Assembly: GCA_016098155.1 (NCBI GenBank)
Contig: JAAAJB010000081.1
Span: 20,108 to 84,107 of the forward strand
Origin: Actinomortierella ambigua
Taxonomy: Eukaryota; Mortierellomycota; Mortierellomycetes; Mortierellales; Mortierellaceae
Direction of reading: 5' to 3'
DNA: 64,000 bases
In this document: piece by piece, positions 22,891 through 35,767 of the stretch
How positions within the stretch are numbered: position 1 is the first letter of the stretch
Layout of the letters: each line of letters begins with the position of its first letter
The notes under the pieces: model-generated
What the model was told of the DNA's origin: nothing
The model's database searches: none
The model's input: only the letters and a program-made list of their open reading frames with translations
Translations under genes and position numbers: made by a program

Positions 22891-25095
22891 TTTCTTTGTG
22901 TGTGCTCAAGATGGACAGAGGACAGTTACTGAAGGGTGGCGAGAAATGAGTGTTGACAAGTACAAATGGCGAGTGTGGGGGTGGTTGAGGGACCGACTTT
23001 TTAACAACAGGTCAGACAGAAGAGTGTGTGTGTGTGTGGGGGGAGAGAGGAAGTGAGGCGACCAAGGGTAAGACGAGCAAACAGAACCCAAGTTAAATCG
23101 TGGCAATGGAGCCAATGGGGGTGAAGGTTCCGAGGAAGAAAATGAGAGGGAGCGGGAAGGAGCGACACAAGGGTATATATGCAATGGAGTAGTGTGGTGG
23201 GCAAGAGAGAAAGAGGGTGCGTACAGGAATGTGCGGATCGCAAAGACAAGTCGGAGAGACGAAAGTGGTGGACGCACTCACACACTTTGCCCCAGTTCTC
23301 TCAGTGACAAGAGAGAAGAAAGGGAAGAAGAAGAAGAAGTAGAGACCCAAAGAAGAGAAGAGGAAGCAAAGATAAAGAAAAGAAGAGGGCACTGCCCAAC
23401 GAAGCAAGTCGGCAGGGGAGAGAAGAGGGGAGGGGGGAAAGAGCAGAAAGAGGCGGATTGAACCGACTGCACTGAGAGAGAAAGAGAGAAAGAGTGAGTG
23501 AGAGAGAGCAAGTTTGAGTGAAAGAAAAGAAAAAAAAAGGGAGGAGATCGAATTTGTGGGGCCAAATTCAGCACTTTGCGGGGGGAGGAGGGAGAGGGAG
23601 AGAGAGAGAGATAGAGAGAGCGAAAAGTGTGGATGTGTGTCAATGTGTGTAAATGTGTTGTGTTGCAGATGGGGTGTGGGAGTGTAGACGGTGGAAGTGG
23701 GGGAATGGACACTACCTGCAAAGAGAGATACAGAGAACGAGAGAGAGAGAGAGACAAAGACAGAGTGTGTGCGGTGGAGGGGTAGAGTGGCCACTTGCTC
23801 TTCATCAATCATCATCCTCATCACCGATATCACCCTCTTCTTCCCTCCTCTTCCCTCCTCTTCCTTCTTTCTTCCCCCTTCTTCTTCTTCTTCTTCTTCT
23901 TCCCTCTTCTTCAATAGAAGAGAGTGGGATTGGATCATAACATCAATTCATTCCCAGGCAACATGTCATATCCACCACCTTCACCCCGCCTCCTCCTCCT
24001 CATCCTCCTCCATCCTCCCTCCCTTCCACATACACACGTTACTTTCTCTCCCGCTTCTGCACACACACCCCACATTGGTTTGTGTCTGGTGGTGACCTTG
24101 GGACTCTCTGAAGGGGTCGTGCGCTTTTCTCTTCTTTCAGAACGTACAAAGCTTGCAGCGAAAAAGAGCGTGTCACTCTATGAAAGAAAGAAAAAGAGTC
24201 AAGCATCGAGGTGCAGAGAACCAAAGGCAGCAGCCCTGCACAAACAGTATCCGGATCATGGATGGGTGTATTGATGGCTCTCTCTTTGACTCTCTCTCTC
24301 TCTCTCTCTCTCTCTATCCGCTCTTGAATGTCTATCCTTTGTGCAAAGAGGAATTGCTCCGAATTGGTGTGCAGTGGCTTCATTGGGAGTCCATCCAGAG
24401 CGCAGGCGTTACATGGTTCCCAGAGGAGTGCTAAACGCCATGAGAAGAAAGGGAGAGACAGGCCGATAACTGGGGGCTGTATGTTTTTCCATTCGACCGC
24501 ACTTTAGCCCCTGTTCGCATGGTTGCACACACGCGCACGCACATTCGTCGCACGCACAAGAAACCTGCAATAAGAATAAAAATAAGAATAAATAAACATT
24601 TTTTTTTCCTCACAATCCCATTGCCCACCCTTTGTTTGGGCGCTTGCTGGCATCAAGAGTGTGAGAGTGTGAGTGTGAGTGATAGTTAGAGAGAAAGAGA
24701 GGGAGAGAGACAGAAAGAGAGATAGATAGATAGACAGAGAGAGAAGAGATAGGGATAGAGAGATGTGGAGAAACGCGGCCGAGAAGCTGCTTCTTCATGT
24801 CACCTGACCTAGCCACGTACAAAAATTGGTGGCTGAACGAAATGTTCTTTGAACCGAAGTAACAAAAAAAACGCGCTCGAACCACTCTCCCTTCTTTGCC
24901 ACCATTGATTTCTGCAACCCGACACGACGGTGACATTGCATGACATGGCAAAGCCAGGCAAACAACCGCGTTCTATCAGGTACTCATCCGCCTACATGAT
25001 CATCATCCCGGTGAATTACAGGTGGACACTTCATTCTAACCATCCATGGCCCCCCTTTTTTTCGCTTACCTTGTTGTTTCGACACAATTAGGCCG
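22891..25095. other. Divergent intergenic region between AF4-like gene and kinesin
   Basis: These 2.2 kb separate two divergent genes and are dominated by purine/pyrimidine-skewed simple sequence: GA-rich tracts at about 23300-23520 and 23590-23625, a CTT run at about 23880-23901, a TC run at about 24290-24315 and GA/GATA at about 24690-24760. ORFs on both strands here are repeat translations. No gene is supported; both promoters should lie here. Confidence 0.6.
24290..24315. repeat. TC dinucleotide microsatellite
   Basis: An essentially pure TC run upstream of the kinesin gene, in the divergent intergenic region. Confidence 0.85.
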
Positions 25096-26565
25096 ATGAA
25101 GCAGTTCAAGGTCGGCCCAGCACCCCAGCCTCTTACACCCTCCGCTCATTCCAACATCAAATTTAACAGCACTTCGCCACCTCTGAGTAGCAGAGGTGCG
25201 GCCGGCAGACCGCCTCAGCCTGGGGCCAAACCCTGGGGAAAAGCTACCCAGCCTAATCCACCCGAAATAGCCCGTCAGCATCATGGTCGACCCACAGCCG
25301 CCGACAGCATCCCTGCGACTTCATTGACGAGGGTGCGCTCCGTCTTCTTGCCTCCAGCACGCCCTCGGCATTTTCATAGTCCCCGAGGAGGTGCGGTAGT
25401 CAAGCTTGCTCCAAAAGCATCAACTCCTCGGCCACGACCTGGACTTCCTCAATTCATTACACAGCCTGCTCGTCACACCACCCCATCATCTTCATCCGCT
25501 TCTACTTCTTTTACAGCGAGGGTGGTATCCAAGTTACACACTCCGAAAAAGGCTCTATCTCAGTCCTCTCCTTCGTCTCTGTCGTCCTCCTCCGCCTCCT
25601 TTGGAGAGACTCGGCTATCCCTGAGCGACCTTTCTCTGCCCAACTCGCCCGCCATGTCCATCTCGTCCATCTCATCCGATGAGTCTCCCCAGGCTAAGCC
25701 GGCATCTTGTAACCAGTCACTGAATGTTCATATCAACCCGCTTGACAAATACCGTCCAGAGATGGAGCCTATCAAGGTGATACCCTATGATCTACCCTTT
25801 TTTTATGTTCTCATGTATTTAGACATGTCCTCATATGCTGACCTACCCTGGTGTAAAACTTTCTCTGCCATCGACAGACCTACCTTCGCTTGCGTCCGTT
25901 GTTGGGGGATCAACTGTCAGCAAATCATGGGTACATCAACATCCTCAACGATACGGATATCGTGATGCAACCACCGGCCAACGTAAGTGCAGAATGTCGC
26001 GTCAATCAGGTGTAGAATCATCATTGCATGGAGCAAAAGAGAGGAGGTGGAAGAGGTCCTCACCAGCTAGGCTTCACTATATCTATCAATCTTCGCAGGA
26101 GACACGGTTGCGGTCCAAGGAACCATCCAACTACAAGTTCACCAAGGTGTTTGGGCAGGCCACCACACAGGATACGGTGTTTGAGCAAGTAGGCTTGCCG
26201 CTTTTAACACCTGTCCTTCGTCAAGACCACTACAACACCCTCCTCTTTGCCTACGGTGTTAGCAACTCTGGAAAGACGTTTACGGTCCTGGGTACAGAAG
26301 AGCACCCTGGTATTCTTCCACATGCACTCGGTGTTGTCTTCAAGTCGATCGAGGCTGCCGCAGGGGATTCCGATGAGGCAGCGCAATACTGTCCCATTGG
26401 CTTTCAGGATGTGGAACTCTGTGATCCATCCAGCCAACATGGCCTGTCAGCAGAGATGATGAGCCAAAGCGAGCCTGCCTGGGATGACAGCCACCTTCAA
26501 GGCACTCATAGTAAGTCTGGGAGGAGGCGATGCATGCGATGCATAGATATGGACAAATCCTTACG

Positions 26566-26596
<31 letters not shown>

Positions 26597-29500
26597 CCCA
26601 CAGTTGTTGAGCTTCCATCTGGAATGGACTTCGCTGTTTGGATGTCTATTGCCGAAATCTACACAGAAAAAATCTACGACCTACTGGCAGAGTCACCCAC
26701 TACAGCATCGACCATGTCTGGCATCATGAGCCCTGTCAGTTCTGCGTCAGGTATGACGCCGCCGTCGTCATCCGACATGTTTGGCCGACCAGAACTGCGC
26801 CGACCGACGCTATCACTGAAGACGGATCCCTCGAGCCATCACAAGTATATCCATGGTCTACGCGAGTTTCGTGTTCGAGATCTGCAGGAAGCCATGGCTT
26901 TGGTGCGAGCAGGCCTGAAGCAGCGCCAAGTGTTTTCGACAATGCTGAATCAATCGTCCTCGCGGAGTCACTGCATCTTTACCATCAAGATCATTAAGGT
27001 GCCCCAAGCTGGTTTGAGCGCGGAGGACGAAATCAAGAAAGGCAGGACATCTGTTAGCCGAATATCGATCGTCGATTTGGCAGGGTCAGAGCGTGTGCGC
27101 CATACCAATAACACGGGCCAGCGACTGAAGGAGGCCGGTAATATCAACAACAGCTTGATGGTCCTCGGTCAATGCATGGAGGTCTTGAGATTGAACCAGA
27201 CGCGTCGTGGCAAGGTAAGAAGGGGAAAAGGCATCGGGCCTATCAAATTGGCAAGCAGTCCCATCTCACTCTGACATCTTTATTTTATTTTTTTCATCTA
27301 TCCCTGATGTATGTTTGTAGACACCACAACTTGTTCCATTCCGCCACAGCAAACTGACAGAACTATTCCAAAGCACGCTGGAGGGTGGGACACTTGAACG
27401 CTCCAACTGCCAGGCCGCGATGATCGTCAACGTCAATCCTTTTGAGACGAGTTTCGACGAAAACTCCCACGTCATGAAGTTTTCCTCGGTCGCTATGAAT
27501 GTGGCCACACTCCGCCAGGCTGGGAGCCGTGAGGCTGGCAATTTCATCCGTCGCGTGGCCCCAAAGAAGGGGTCGAACAGCAACAGCAATACTCGTAGCG
27601 GCTGTAGGACGCTAGCCATCAGCCCTTCCCAGACGTCGTCTATCGCAGAGGAGGAAGAAGTCGAGGAGGAAGACCCCCATGTGGTACATCTGCTCAACCA
27701 AATCGAAGACCTGCGCGAGCGGTGGTTGGAGGCTGAGAATCGGTGCAGCGCCGTGGAGAGCGAGGTGCGAGAGGAGATGGCCGAGGAGATGGAGCGACGT
27801 CTTCAACGGATGGAGACCTTTTACAAAAACCAGCTCTGCGATGAGGCGTCCATGAATGAGACCAAGATTGGGCGCAAGATGGATCTCCTGACGCGGGCGA
27901 AGAACAGCGAGGAGGCCACAGTTGTGTCAGGGCTTCAGTCTCAGATTCAACACTTGGAAGAGACGGCCAACAGCTACCAGCGCGAGGCCGAGCGCGTCTT
28001 GCACTCGCTAGCACAAGCCGAGCAACGCTACCAGGAGCAGGCAAGGGTTGTCGAGGCATTGGAGAGGCAGTTGTCTCATTGGACTACGTGGCTCCAAGCT
28101 GCTCCTTGTGCAGCGACGATAGCCTCGAGCACGCCACCCCCACCACCCAAGGCAGTAGTGATTCGACAAGGCGACCATCATGGACAACACGCAAGTGCGG
28201 GTGCAGTGACAAGAAATGAGCTCCTGTTAATCCGACCTGCTACCCAAGAGCCTTCAATGTTGAATACGGACCGCGCTCCTCCAGAGGTAACGATGGCCGC
28301 GTGCGTCGCCACCGATGCTGCGTCGACGCACGACCTCGCTGCCCACAGCCAAGAAGAGCAAGTCTTGGACGAACCGAAAGACGAAGTGGCACAATCAGTA
28401 GAAGAGCGATCAAGGCAAGATCAGTTGGATCCAGCATCGGTGATATCAGCCGTAGAGATGGACAAGGAACAACACCAACGAGAGGAAGAAACGATTGTGG
28501 AGAACCCCACTCCATTGCTTCATGCTTCCATTCCATGCAAGCCGGACACCATGGACAATATCGTGTCCTCCAACAGGCGCACCAGCTCATCTGACCTACC
28601 ACACCCTACAGCAAGCACTGCTACCAGCATGGATGGCTCGTTTGTTGACGCACCTGATGCCTCCGTGACGCACGAGCTAGAACAGTCCGAGCAGGAGCCT
28701 GAGGGAATGGAGGAGGACCGAGAAGTAGTGGACGAAGAGGAGGAGGAGGACAAAGAGGAGGACAAAGATGAGGTGAACGGAGAAGAGGTGGACGAAGGAG
28801 AGGTGGACGAAGAAGAGGTGGACGAAGGAGACCATACCGACATTGCTGAAGAGGATGACAGCAAGCAAGTAGGAGATATGCTGGAGGCGGTTCATGACGA
28901 GGAGCAGGATGAGGATGAGGATGAGATTGAGGCATCTGTCTTGCCACCTCATTCGCCCGCTGCCGAAAGTGCGGAGGAAGACAACAAGCCTTCTTCACCA
29001 GCTCCACCTCCCACTGAGAGCATAGACGACAACTTTGCGTTAGCCTCGGCACCTCACTCCTCCGACGATAATTACGCCTCAGCATTGGCACCTCACTCCC
29101 CCGATAGCAGTTACGTGTCTACCTCGGCACCTCACTCTCCCAACGGCAGTTACGCGTCTGCCTCGGCACCTCACTCTCCCAGGGACAATTACGCGTCAGC
29201 ATTGGCACCCCACTCCCCCGATCGCAGCTACGCGTCTACCTCAGCACCTCGCGCCCCCGATAGCAGTTACGCGTCTGCCTCGGAACCTCACTCCCCCGAG
29301 GACAATTACGCCTCAGCCTTACCACCCGACTCCCTTGCCGACGAGAGCATGCAAGGCGACTACGCGCTTTCTTCACCGCCTCATTATCCTCCTACTGAGA
29401 GTATGGGCGACATCAACATGCCTCCCTCCCAACCCCATCTTCTTGTTGCCGAAAGCGTGGAGGACTCTGAATCTGCGGCATCCCCCCGACGCTTGTCTAC

Positions 29501-31538
29501 GCCAGAGGACCATGGCCACGCTTCCAAGAAGACCCGTTTGGACGAAGGCATCGCCGTGGTCACACAGTGGCATGCCGCTGAAGAGGCTGAGGAAGACGAT
29601 GCGAGTGATCGTATGGAATCTGCTGCATTTGACTCGTATGACTCTGGGCAGGACATTTCAGAAGAGGACCCAATGTTGAACGATGTCAGTCTGGATCAGC
29701 AACATCGGAGAGAAGGCTCCGCTGGCTTGCCACAAGAGCGCGAGGTGACCACCCATGACCCTCTTTTGTCTATGGAGAAGAGGGAAGAAGGAGAGGGACT
29801 GGATCAAGAAGACATGGAGACAGGCATTTGCCATCATAGTCATGCATCACCGGCGGAGATGCCCACCGATTCAATCACCAATCAGAGTGACCTCGATCAG
29901 CACTCGTCCACATCAGCGTCTGGTCTGTTCGACTCTGCTTTGTCACCGCCCTCTCCGGAGCACTTCTCACCACGCGAGCTGGCACCGCAAGGGTCTGGCG
30001 CGTTTGAGTCTCTCCCAGAGCACGAGGAATTGGGTGACAACTACACCATGTACGAGGAAGTGGAAGGAGAACATGAGCAGGCGCAAGTAGAGGTCGAGGA
30101 AGATGAAGATGAAGAGCAAATGGAGGTCGAATTGATGGCGATCAAGTCAGAGTTCAAGTCGCCCCAGAAAGCATCTTTGTCGTCGGCCCACGAAGTCATT
30201 GAGATTCTGTCATCAAGGGAGGCAACCCCTGAACCCCAGGAGCCGTCCCAGAAGACCTTGTCACTCCCATCGACATCGACATCTGCCGCCACTGGGAAGC
30301 CTTTCATGATCGACGAAGGGGACATGAGCTCGGATCTGGAGGAATTTGACCTGTGTGATCCTCGAAACTATTTTCTTCTGCGCGACATTCCCGAGAGCGA
30401 GCGCCGCGAGTCTTTGACAGCGGCCGGATCGCTATATCCAAAGCTGCCGTCGTGCACGCCCGAACCGGAGCAGCAACGATACCAGGAAAAGCAACGGGAG
30501 TCACCTCAACGTAATGTGTTTGACAATGCTGTGCATACGAGAAGCGAACCTATGCCGTCGTCGTCGTCGTCGCACTCGCAGTCGCCACGGAGGGAATCTA
30601 ATGGGACGATGGGTAAACCTCGGTCACCATCGGTCGGGCTGCCGGTCAGTAACGGTCATGACAACAGCAGCGCCAGCACGAATCAAGCCCCTTGGGAGGA
30701 CACAGCATACGAGGGGGAGGATGAGGTGGAGACGCGCCACCACGAGGGCATGGAGAAGTGGCGGCGATGGTCCGAGAGAACGGGAAAACAGGCAACAAAA
30801 TTTTGCCCCCGGTCGGCAGTGCGGCATGGCACTAAGAGGCGACGGAGCTCCGCTCCTGTGAGGGACTGGGGTTCAGACGACGACGAGACAAGCGGTTCAT
30901 CGCTCTCTCCCAGGCACCTGGTGTCACCTCCACCATCGTCCTCAGCGCCATCCTCTTCGCCACCGCCGCTAAAGGCACCTATCCCAGCGCAGGAACCGGA
31001 GCATCCACATCATGAATTTCATGACCAGGCATATCAGGAAGAGGAAGGAGAAGAGTGGCGTTGGGCAGAGGGTGGCAACCGACAACTGTCCCCCGACCGT
31101 CGGATCAGCGTCAACTCCTTTGCGCTTGCCACTATGATGAATGAGTTTGAGCGCCGGGCGAGCAGTTGCAGTAGTGTGAGCGATGTGGCATCAGACGCAG
31201 AATCAGCAGCAGTAGCAACAACATCAGCAGCCACCACCACCACCACCACCGCCACCGCTGGTCCTTTCGAGGCAGATGGCATTGTCCAGAACGCGGCACC
31301 CTATGGGCAAGCGAGCTTGACGCGCTCCGCAACAGCAGTAACAGCAGTGGCAATAGCAACCAAGGCGGACAACAATGCGGATGCCACGAGCATGAAACCC
31401 AACCGGGTCAAGATTCGACTGCGGAAACAGGCGGCAGTGATGTCCGAAGAGATTGCCGACCGAGTGGATGAGGCGTCACGTCCGACGCCGGTTGGGACAG
31501 GGTTTTTGAGACGTCGCCCTGGTCGAAAAGCCCGATAA
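25096..31538 (+). CDS. Kinesin-6-like motor protein with long acidic, repeat-containing tail
   Basis: This is a microtubule motor most like the kinesin-6 (MKLP2/KIF20) class, whose known roles are spindle midzone and cytokinesis. The model is join(25096-25776, 25878-25982, 26099-26510, 26604-27214, 27321-31538), 2008 residues, all phases closing. A 227-residue Ser/Pro-rich N-terminus precedes the motor, which starts TYLRLRPLLG. Motor motifs are the P-loop GVSNSGKTFTVLG (about 315), HPGILPHALGVVF, WMSIAEIYTEKIYDLL, NQSSSRSHCIF (switch I), IVDLAGSERV (D557, switch II), AGNINNSLMVLGQCM and FRHSKLTELFQ. A low-complexity insert before SLKTDPSSHHKYI matches the enlarged loop of kinesin-6. A coiled coil follows (about 690-810), then about 1200 residues of acidic tail with Ser-Pro repeats and a basic C-terminus RRRPGRKAR. 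The tail is far longer than in animal KIF20. An AG just before the ATG leaves a 5' non-coding exon possible. Confidence 0.88.
26570..26597 (+). repeat. TC microsatellite forming the polypyrimidine tract of kinesin intron 3
   Basis: A TC run directly precedes CCCCACAG, the 3' splice site used at 26603/26604. Repeat and splice signal are the same sequence. Confidence 0.8.
29017..29330 (+). repeat. Tandem approximately 42-bp coding repeats (Tyr-Ala-Ser...Pro-His-Ser-Pro)
   Basis: About eight imperfect units of 13-14 codons, of the form (D/S)(N/S)YASA(L/S)APHSP, lie in the kinesin tail at about residues 1169-1273. Each unit carries a minimal Ser-Pro site. Unit-to-unit differences suggest array expansion followed by drift, with the frame kept. 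Confidence 0.85.
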
Positions 31539-32042
31539 GAAAAAGGGAAAAAAAAATACTACTCTTACGACGGACCACCCTTTTCATGAGGGTTAGCAAT
31601 GTCTCTCTCCCACTCTCTTCAGCAGACGCACATAAAAAATGAAAAAAAAAACTAAGAGAAATCGGAAGAGAATAAAAAGTTGTANNNNNNNNNNAAAAAA
31701 AAAAAAAAAGCTGTGCAAAATGGCTATGAATGAAACTTTTAAAAATAGTACTACCAGCTATGAGAAACCAAGTGTATTTCATCCTTTTGTTTTTATTGAC
31801 TGATTGTCAACTATCGAGCAGGAGGGCAACCATGGCGGATGCAAATGCTGGAGGAAAAGGAGGGAAGAGGGGAAAGCAGGGGGAGGGGAAGAGGCGGGGG
31901 GGGGGAAAGAGTTGTTTCCGTTTTCGCCTCAATGGTATTGAAAAAAAGTACAAAGCGCTTCTTCTTTTAACAAAGCTAACATCACACCTTCTTACGATCT
32001 CTTCACGTTGGGTGACAATTTGACAAGGAGTCAGCCACACAG
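31539..32042. other. Convergent intergenic region with assembly gap
   Basis: Between the kinesin stop and the HAM1-like stop. It includes ten N at 31685-31694 followed by an A run. Short ORFs here are G/A-rich and unsupported. Confidence 0.6.
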
Positions 32043-35000
32043 TTAATCCAATCCCTGTGCAGCCTGGACGAGATCCGCCAGGCCCGTGTGGAGAAGGGCG
32101 ACGAGGGCAAGAACAGAGCGGTGGAGGTGGGTTTGGAGGAGAGCGCGCAGGCGACGCTCCAGAAGCGCATGCTCGAGTCGGTTGTTGCGAAGCGGGCGGT
32201 GCTGCTGTTGCTGCTGCTGCGAGGCGGTGACTTGGGTCAAGTCCAAGCGGTGGATTCGCACCGAGCACGACTCGAGCTTGAAGAGGCATGGGGGCGACGA
32301 TGAGAGGGTGAGTGAAGGAGAGGAGGAGGGCGAGGACTGCGGTTGGAGGAGGAGAGCATCCAAGGGGGACGGCTGTGGGAGGAGTGCAGTGATGGTGGTT
32401 GCGGTAGCTTTCGCAGTGGGGCTGGGGTTGGCCGCGATGGTGGTGGTGGTGGTCAAGGGAGAAGTCGTCACCGTCGTCGTAGCAGTAGTAGTGAAAGGAG
32501 TTGGGGTAGTGGTAGGAGAGAGCAGTGGTGGTTCTGAAGGCGATTCCAAATCCCAAGGCATCGCCCACTGCTGTCGCCCCTGCGTCTCGGTGGCAGTGGC
32601 CCCAGGACCGCAAACAAGGTAACCAACACCATGACCACCACCGTTTCCACCGTTTCCACCATGGCCATTTTTTTTACCGTTGGAGGACGAGCGTACCGGA
32701 TCGGCCATGGTCGTGCCCTCGATCGTACCCTGACGATAGACGGCCATGGTGTGGGTCGGACGGACGGCGCCGTAGCCGTTGGTAGTGACGCGACTGTAGG
32801 TTGAACCCCGGCGACGAGCCGTTTTCGAAACACCGCCTCCCTTGTTGTTGTGGCTGCCATTGCCATTGCTGTAGCCATTTTCATAGCCATTGTCATAGCC
32901 ATTCTCATAGCCATTGCTAAAGCCATTTCCGTACCCAGTACCGTTCTTGCTGGGCAGGTGAAGGGCGGGTTTTGGTTGGAAATGCGTCGTTCGGAACGGG
33001 TGGAAAAGGATCGGGGGCTCTGTGAGCTGTTGCAAAGGTGAGTTCTCAGCCGCAGCTTTCGTTGCTGCTGCTGCTGTTGTTGTTGTTGCCACCGTCGCCG
33101 CAAGTCTATCACCAAACAACTGTTGGAGCAACATACTCATCCAGTGGCCGCCTTGGACCGTAGCCAACTGGCCGTTGGTGCGCATCTCAGACTTGTGTTG
33201 TTGCGGCGGCATCTTGTATCCCGTGGCAGGAGCAGCAGCAGCCGCACTCGTTTGCGATAGGTCATCGAGGTTATCACCACCGTTGTTGACGCTGAAGGCG
33301 AGCGGGGCCAGTTCGGAGCGAGCCTGATGATTGACCATCATCCCGACGTGGCCGTTGCCGTTACCATTGAGGAGGCCGTTAGCACTCTGGCGGGCCTTAA
33401 CGGAGACTTGAGCAGTGGTGTTGGGAGGAGGAGGAGGATGATGATCCCAGATGTGGGCGCGGTCCTTGCGAAGGGCGGAAATCAAGTCGAGGTTAAGGTC
33501 GGGTAGAGTGTCGAGCACCATCACGAGGTTGATATCGAGGCTCCCACTGGGGATGCGGAGGTGGCATTGGCCGAGGTCGCGCGAGAGGTGACCAAACATG
33601 TTCTTGTTCTGGTAGAAGAATTGAATGTCCTTGGCCTCTACTTGCAAGCCGTGTCTAATGTTTTTTTTTTTGAGAGGGGGGGGGGAGGGAGATGAAAGTT
33701 TGTAAGAATCAATGATAATATTTTTTTTCACAACAAAATGAATGCAGAACCCCTTCCCTCCCCTCTCCATTACTCCCCAACGTACATGCCGAGGTTCCAA
33801 CGACGGGCGCCTGGAGGTAAGTCGGCGCTGTGCTCCAACTGCGAGGTCACGCGCATGCCCTGGGCATGGGCCTCTGGAAACTCGAGGCAGATGTTGTCGA
33901 GCCGGAGCTCTGGGGAAGCCCGATCATCGCCGGTGTCTTCTTTCCAGTCGATACTGGGCAGAGGGATCGGATCTTCGGTTAATCTCGCCCGCGAAATTGC
34001 TTCCTCGATCAGCGCGATCAGGTTATTCAGCGATCGCGAAGTCGACGTGGTCGTCGAGTCCGTGGTCACGATCTGCTGTGGCTGTGGCTGTGGCTGTGGC
34101 TGCTGCTTCAAGGTATGAATCATCGCCATCAACCCATTCTCAAAGGCGAGACTCGCCTCGGTGCGTCCGCCATTGAGCCAAAGCTGGTCGGCGACAGCGA
34201 CCAGCGAGCGCATCAGCCGGGTCACAGGGCCTTGATAGCGAGGGAGCCAGAGCAGGCGAAGGACATTGTTGAGGGCGTAGCCACACGCCTGGGGATAGTC
34301 ATCGAGGTCGGTGAAGGCCGGGTCGGTCATGGACTTTTCAAGGAAGCGGAAGAGCACCGAAGCATAAAACTTGAACGTGTCGTCGTTTTCGGCACCGAGA
34401 ATGATGTTCTCCACCTCTTGTATCAACATGTCCCAGTGGGGGAACACTTGGCGTAGCGGGTCTGAAGCTGTTTTGGTTGCTGTCCCGAGTAGAGTTGTTG
34501 CTGTTGCCATCATTGAAGCTTTCATCGTAGGAGCAGATGAAGCAGCGGTGGTGGTGGTGGTGGCAGGGGAGTTGGCCCCACCATTTCCAGAGCCGTTGGT
34601 GCCCTTACCATTGACGCGACCATTGGTTCGGCTGAAAGGGCCGCGCTTGACCCAGGGGTCGGTCATGGCGATGGTACCAGGAAGTGTCTTTAGCAGGGCT
34701 AGCATTTTACGCAGGGGTTCCTGAACATCCTTGTCGACCGCAACAGCATGAAAGACCTCGCGCAGCTGTTCGAGAACCCAACTCATCTTTTCCGAATCGA
34801 GTTGGACAGGAAGCACCTTCTCTGGGTGGAAGAGGATGCGAAAGGCACGATGGACAGGAGACGGATTCTTCTGCATGTCCTTTTGCCGACCGATGAGCTC
34901 CCTGTGTCGCTTTTCGGCGAGTCGGTCGTCGTCGATGTTGGTGGAGGCCATCCATGTCGGCAATGTTGGCTCAGCCAGTTGTGGACGTGTGGCAAGGACC

Positions 35001-35767
35001 ACCTCCAGAAGGTGAACTAGGCGGCAAAAGTGGTAGCGCAGACTGGGATATCTGAGGATCGCTGTCAAGAGGTCGAGGTGGGCGGTTTGTGCTTGTCTGG
35101 CCACATTGCTCAGTTCTGCAGGGGCTGGGAATGAGACCCACTGTATGTCGGCTAATGTTCATGTGGTGTAACACGAGGACGATCAGTGAAGTCAAACATC
35201 CATCAACAAGGATCGAATGAGCTTGTTAGGGTGCACATTTTCATGGGAACAGAGAGTCTTTTTCTATTTGGAGATAGACTCTCACACTGTATGTGGTTAA
35301 AAGCCCTCAGAACCTACCGGGCTCAATATGTCCGTTGGGTTGGGTGATCTCCGCTGGCATGGCGCGAACATACAGTGCATGGCACAACGTGTCAATGCTA
35401 TGGCGCTCGCCCAGGAATTGGCGCATGGTCATCAGTGTGTTGGATAGATCTTGAACATTGGATTGAGCAGAAGACCACTCCCTCTCGGTTTCAACGTCAG
35501 CATGCTCTGCAGTTGTGCTGGGGGGGTTCCACACGCTTTGAAGAAGTTCAGAAAGGCCAAGACCTTGGCTGCTCCCAAAAAAAAATGGATGGGAAGAGAG
35601 AAAGAAGGTAGCAAAGGGAAGGCGAGGAAACAGAAACCAGATGATGGAAAGTGAGTTTAACACTGTACATGTTTGACGTGGTATAGTGAGATGCGCATAT
35701 TAAACAATGGAGCAAGGAAGAGGAGGGCTGAAGCATACTTTAGGGTACGGGTTGTAAAGCGGGACAT
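32043..35767 (-). CDS. HAM1-like fungal protein (putative lipid-binding, TULIP/BPI-like)
   Basis: It resembles the fungal HAM1-like family, which has N- and C-terminal HAM1 regions and is proposed to be lipid-binding; family members affect hyphal anastomosis. The model is complement(join(32043-33654, 33786-35151, 35318-35571, 35739-35767)), 1086 residues, phases closing. The helical N-terminal part contains MTMRQFLGERHSIDTL, LDLLTAILRYPSLRYHFCRL, HRAFRILFHPEKVLPVQLDS and YASVLFRFLEKSM. The sheet part has RRWNLGIHGLQVEAKDIQFF, YQNKNMF and CHLRIPSGSLDINLVM, the pattern I associate with the C-terminal domain. An unusually long spacer with Asn-Gly-Tyr repeats (about 32860-32940) and Pro/Ser/Thr runs interrupts the C-terminal half. 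The acceptor of exon 2 is a tandem GAG/CAG at 35568-35573, so a one-residue splice variant is likely. The family call is moderate. Confidence 0.7.

Noticed and set aside
23093..23938. 281-codon minus ORF in the divergent intergenic region
   Set aside because: Ser/Leu/Phe-rich translation of GA/CT simple repeats, without domains or start context.
32086..32622. 178-codon plus ORF over the HAM1-like gene
   Set aside because: Arg/Gly-rich antisense of a Thr/Pro-rich coding region that splices correctly on the minus strand.
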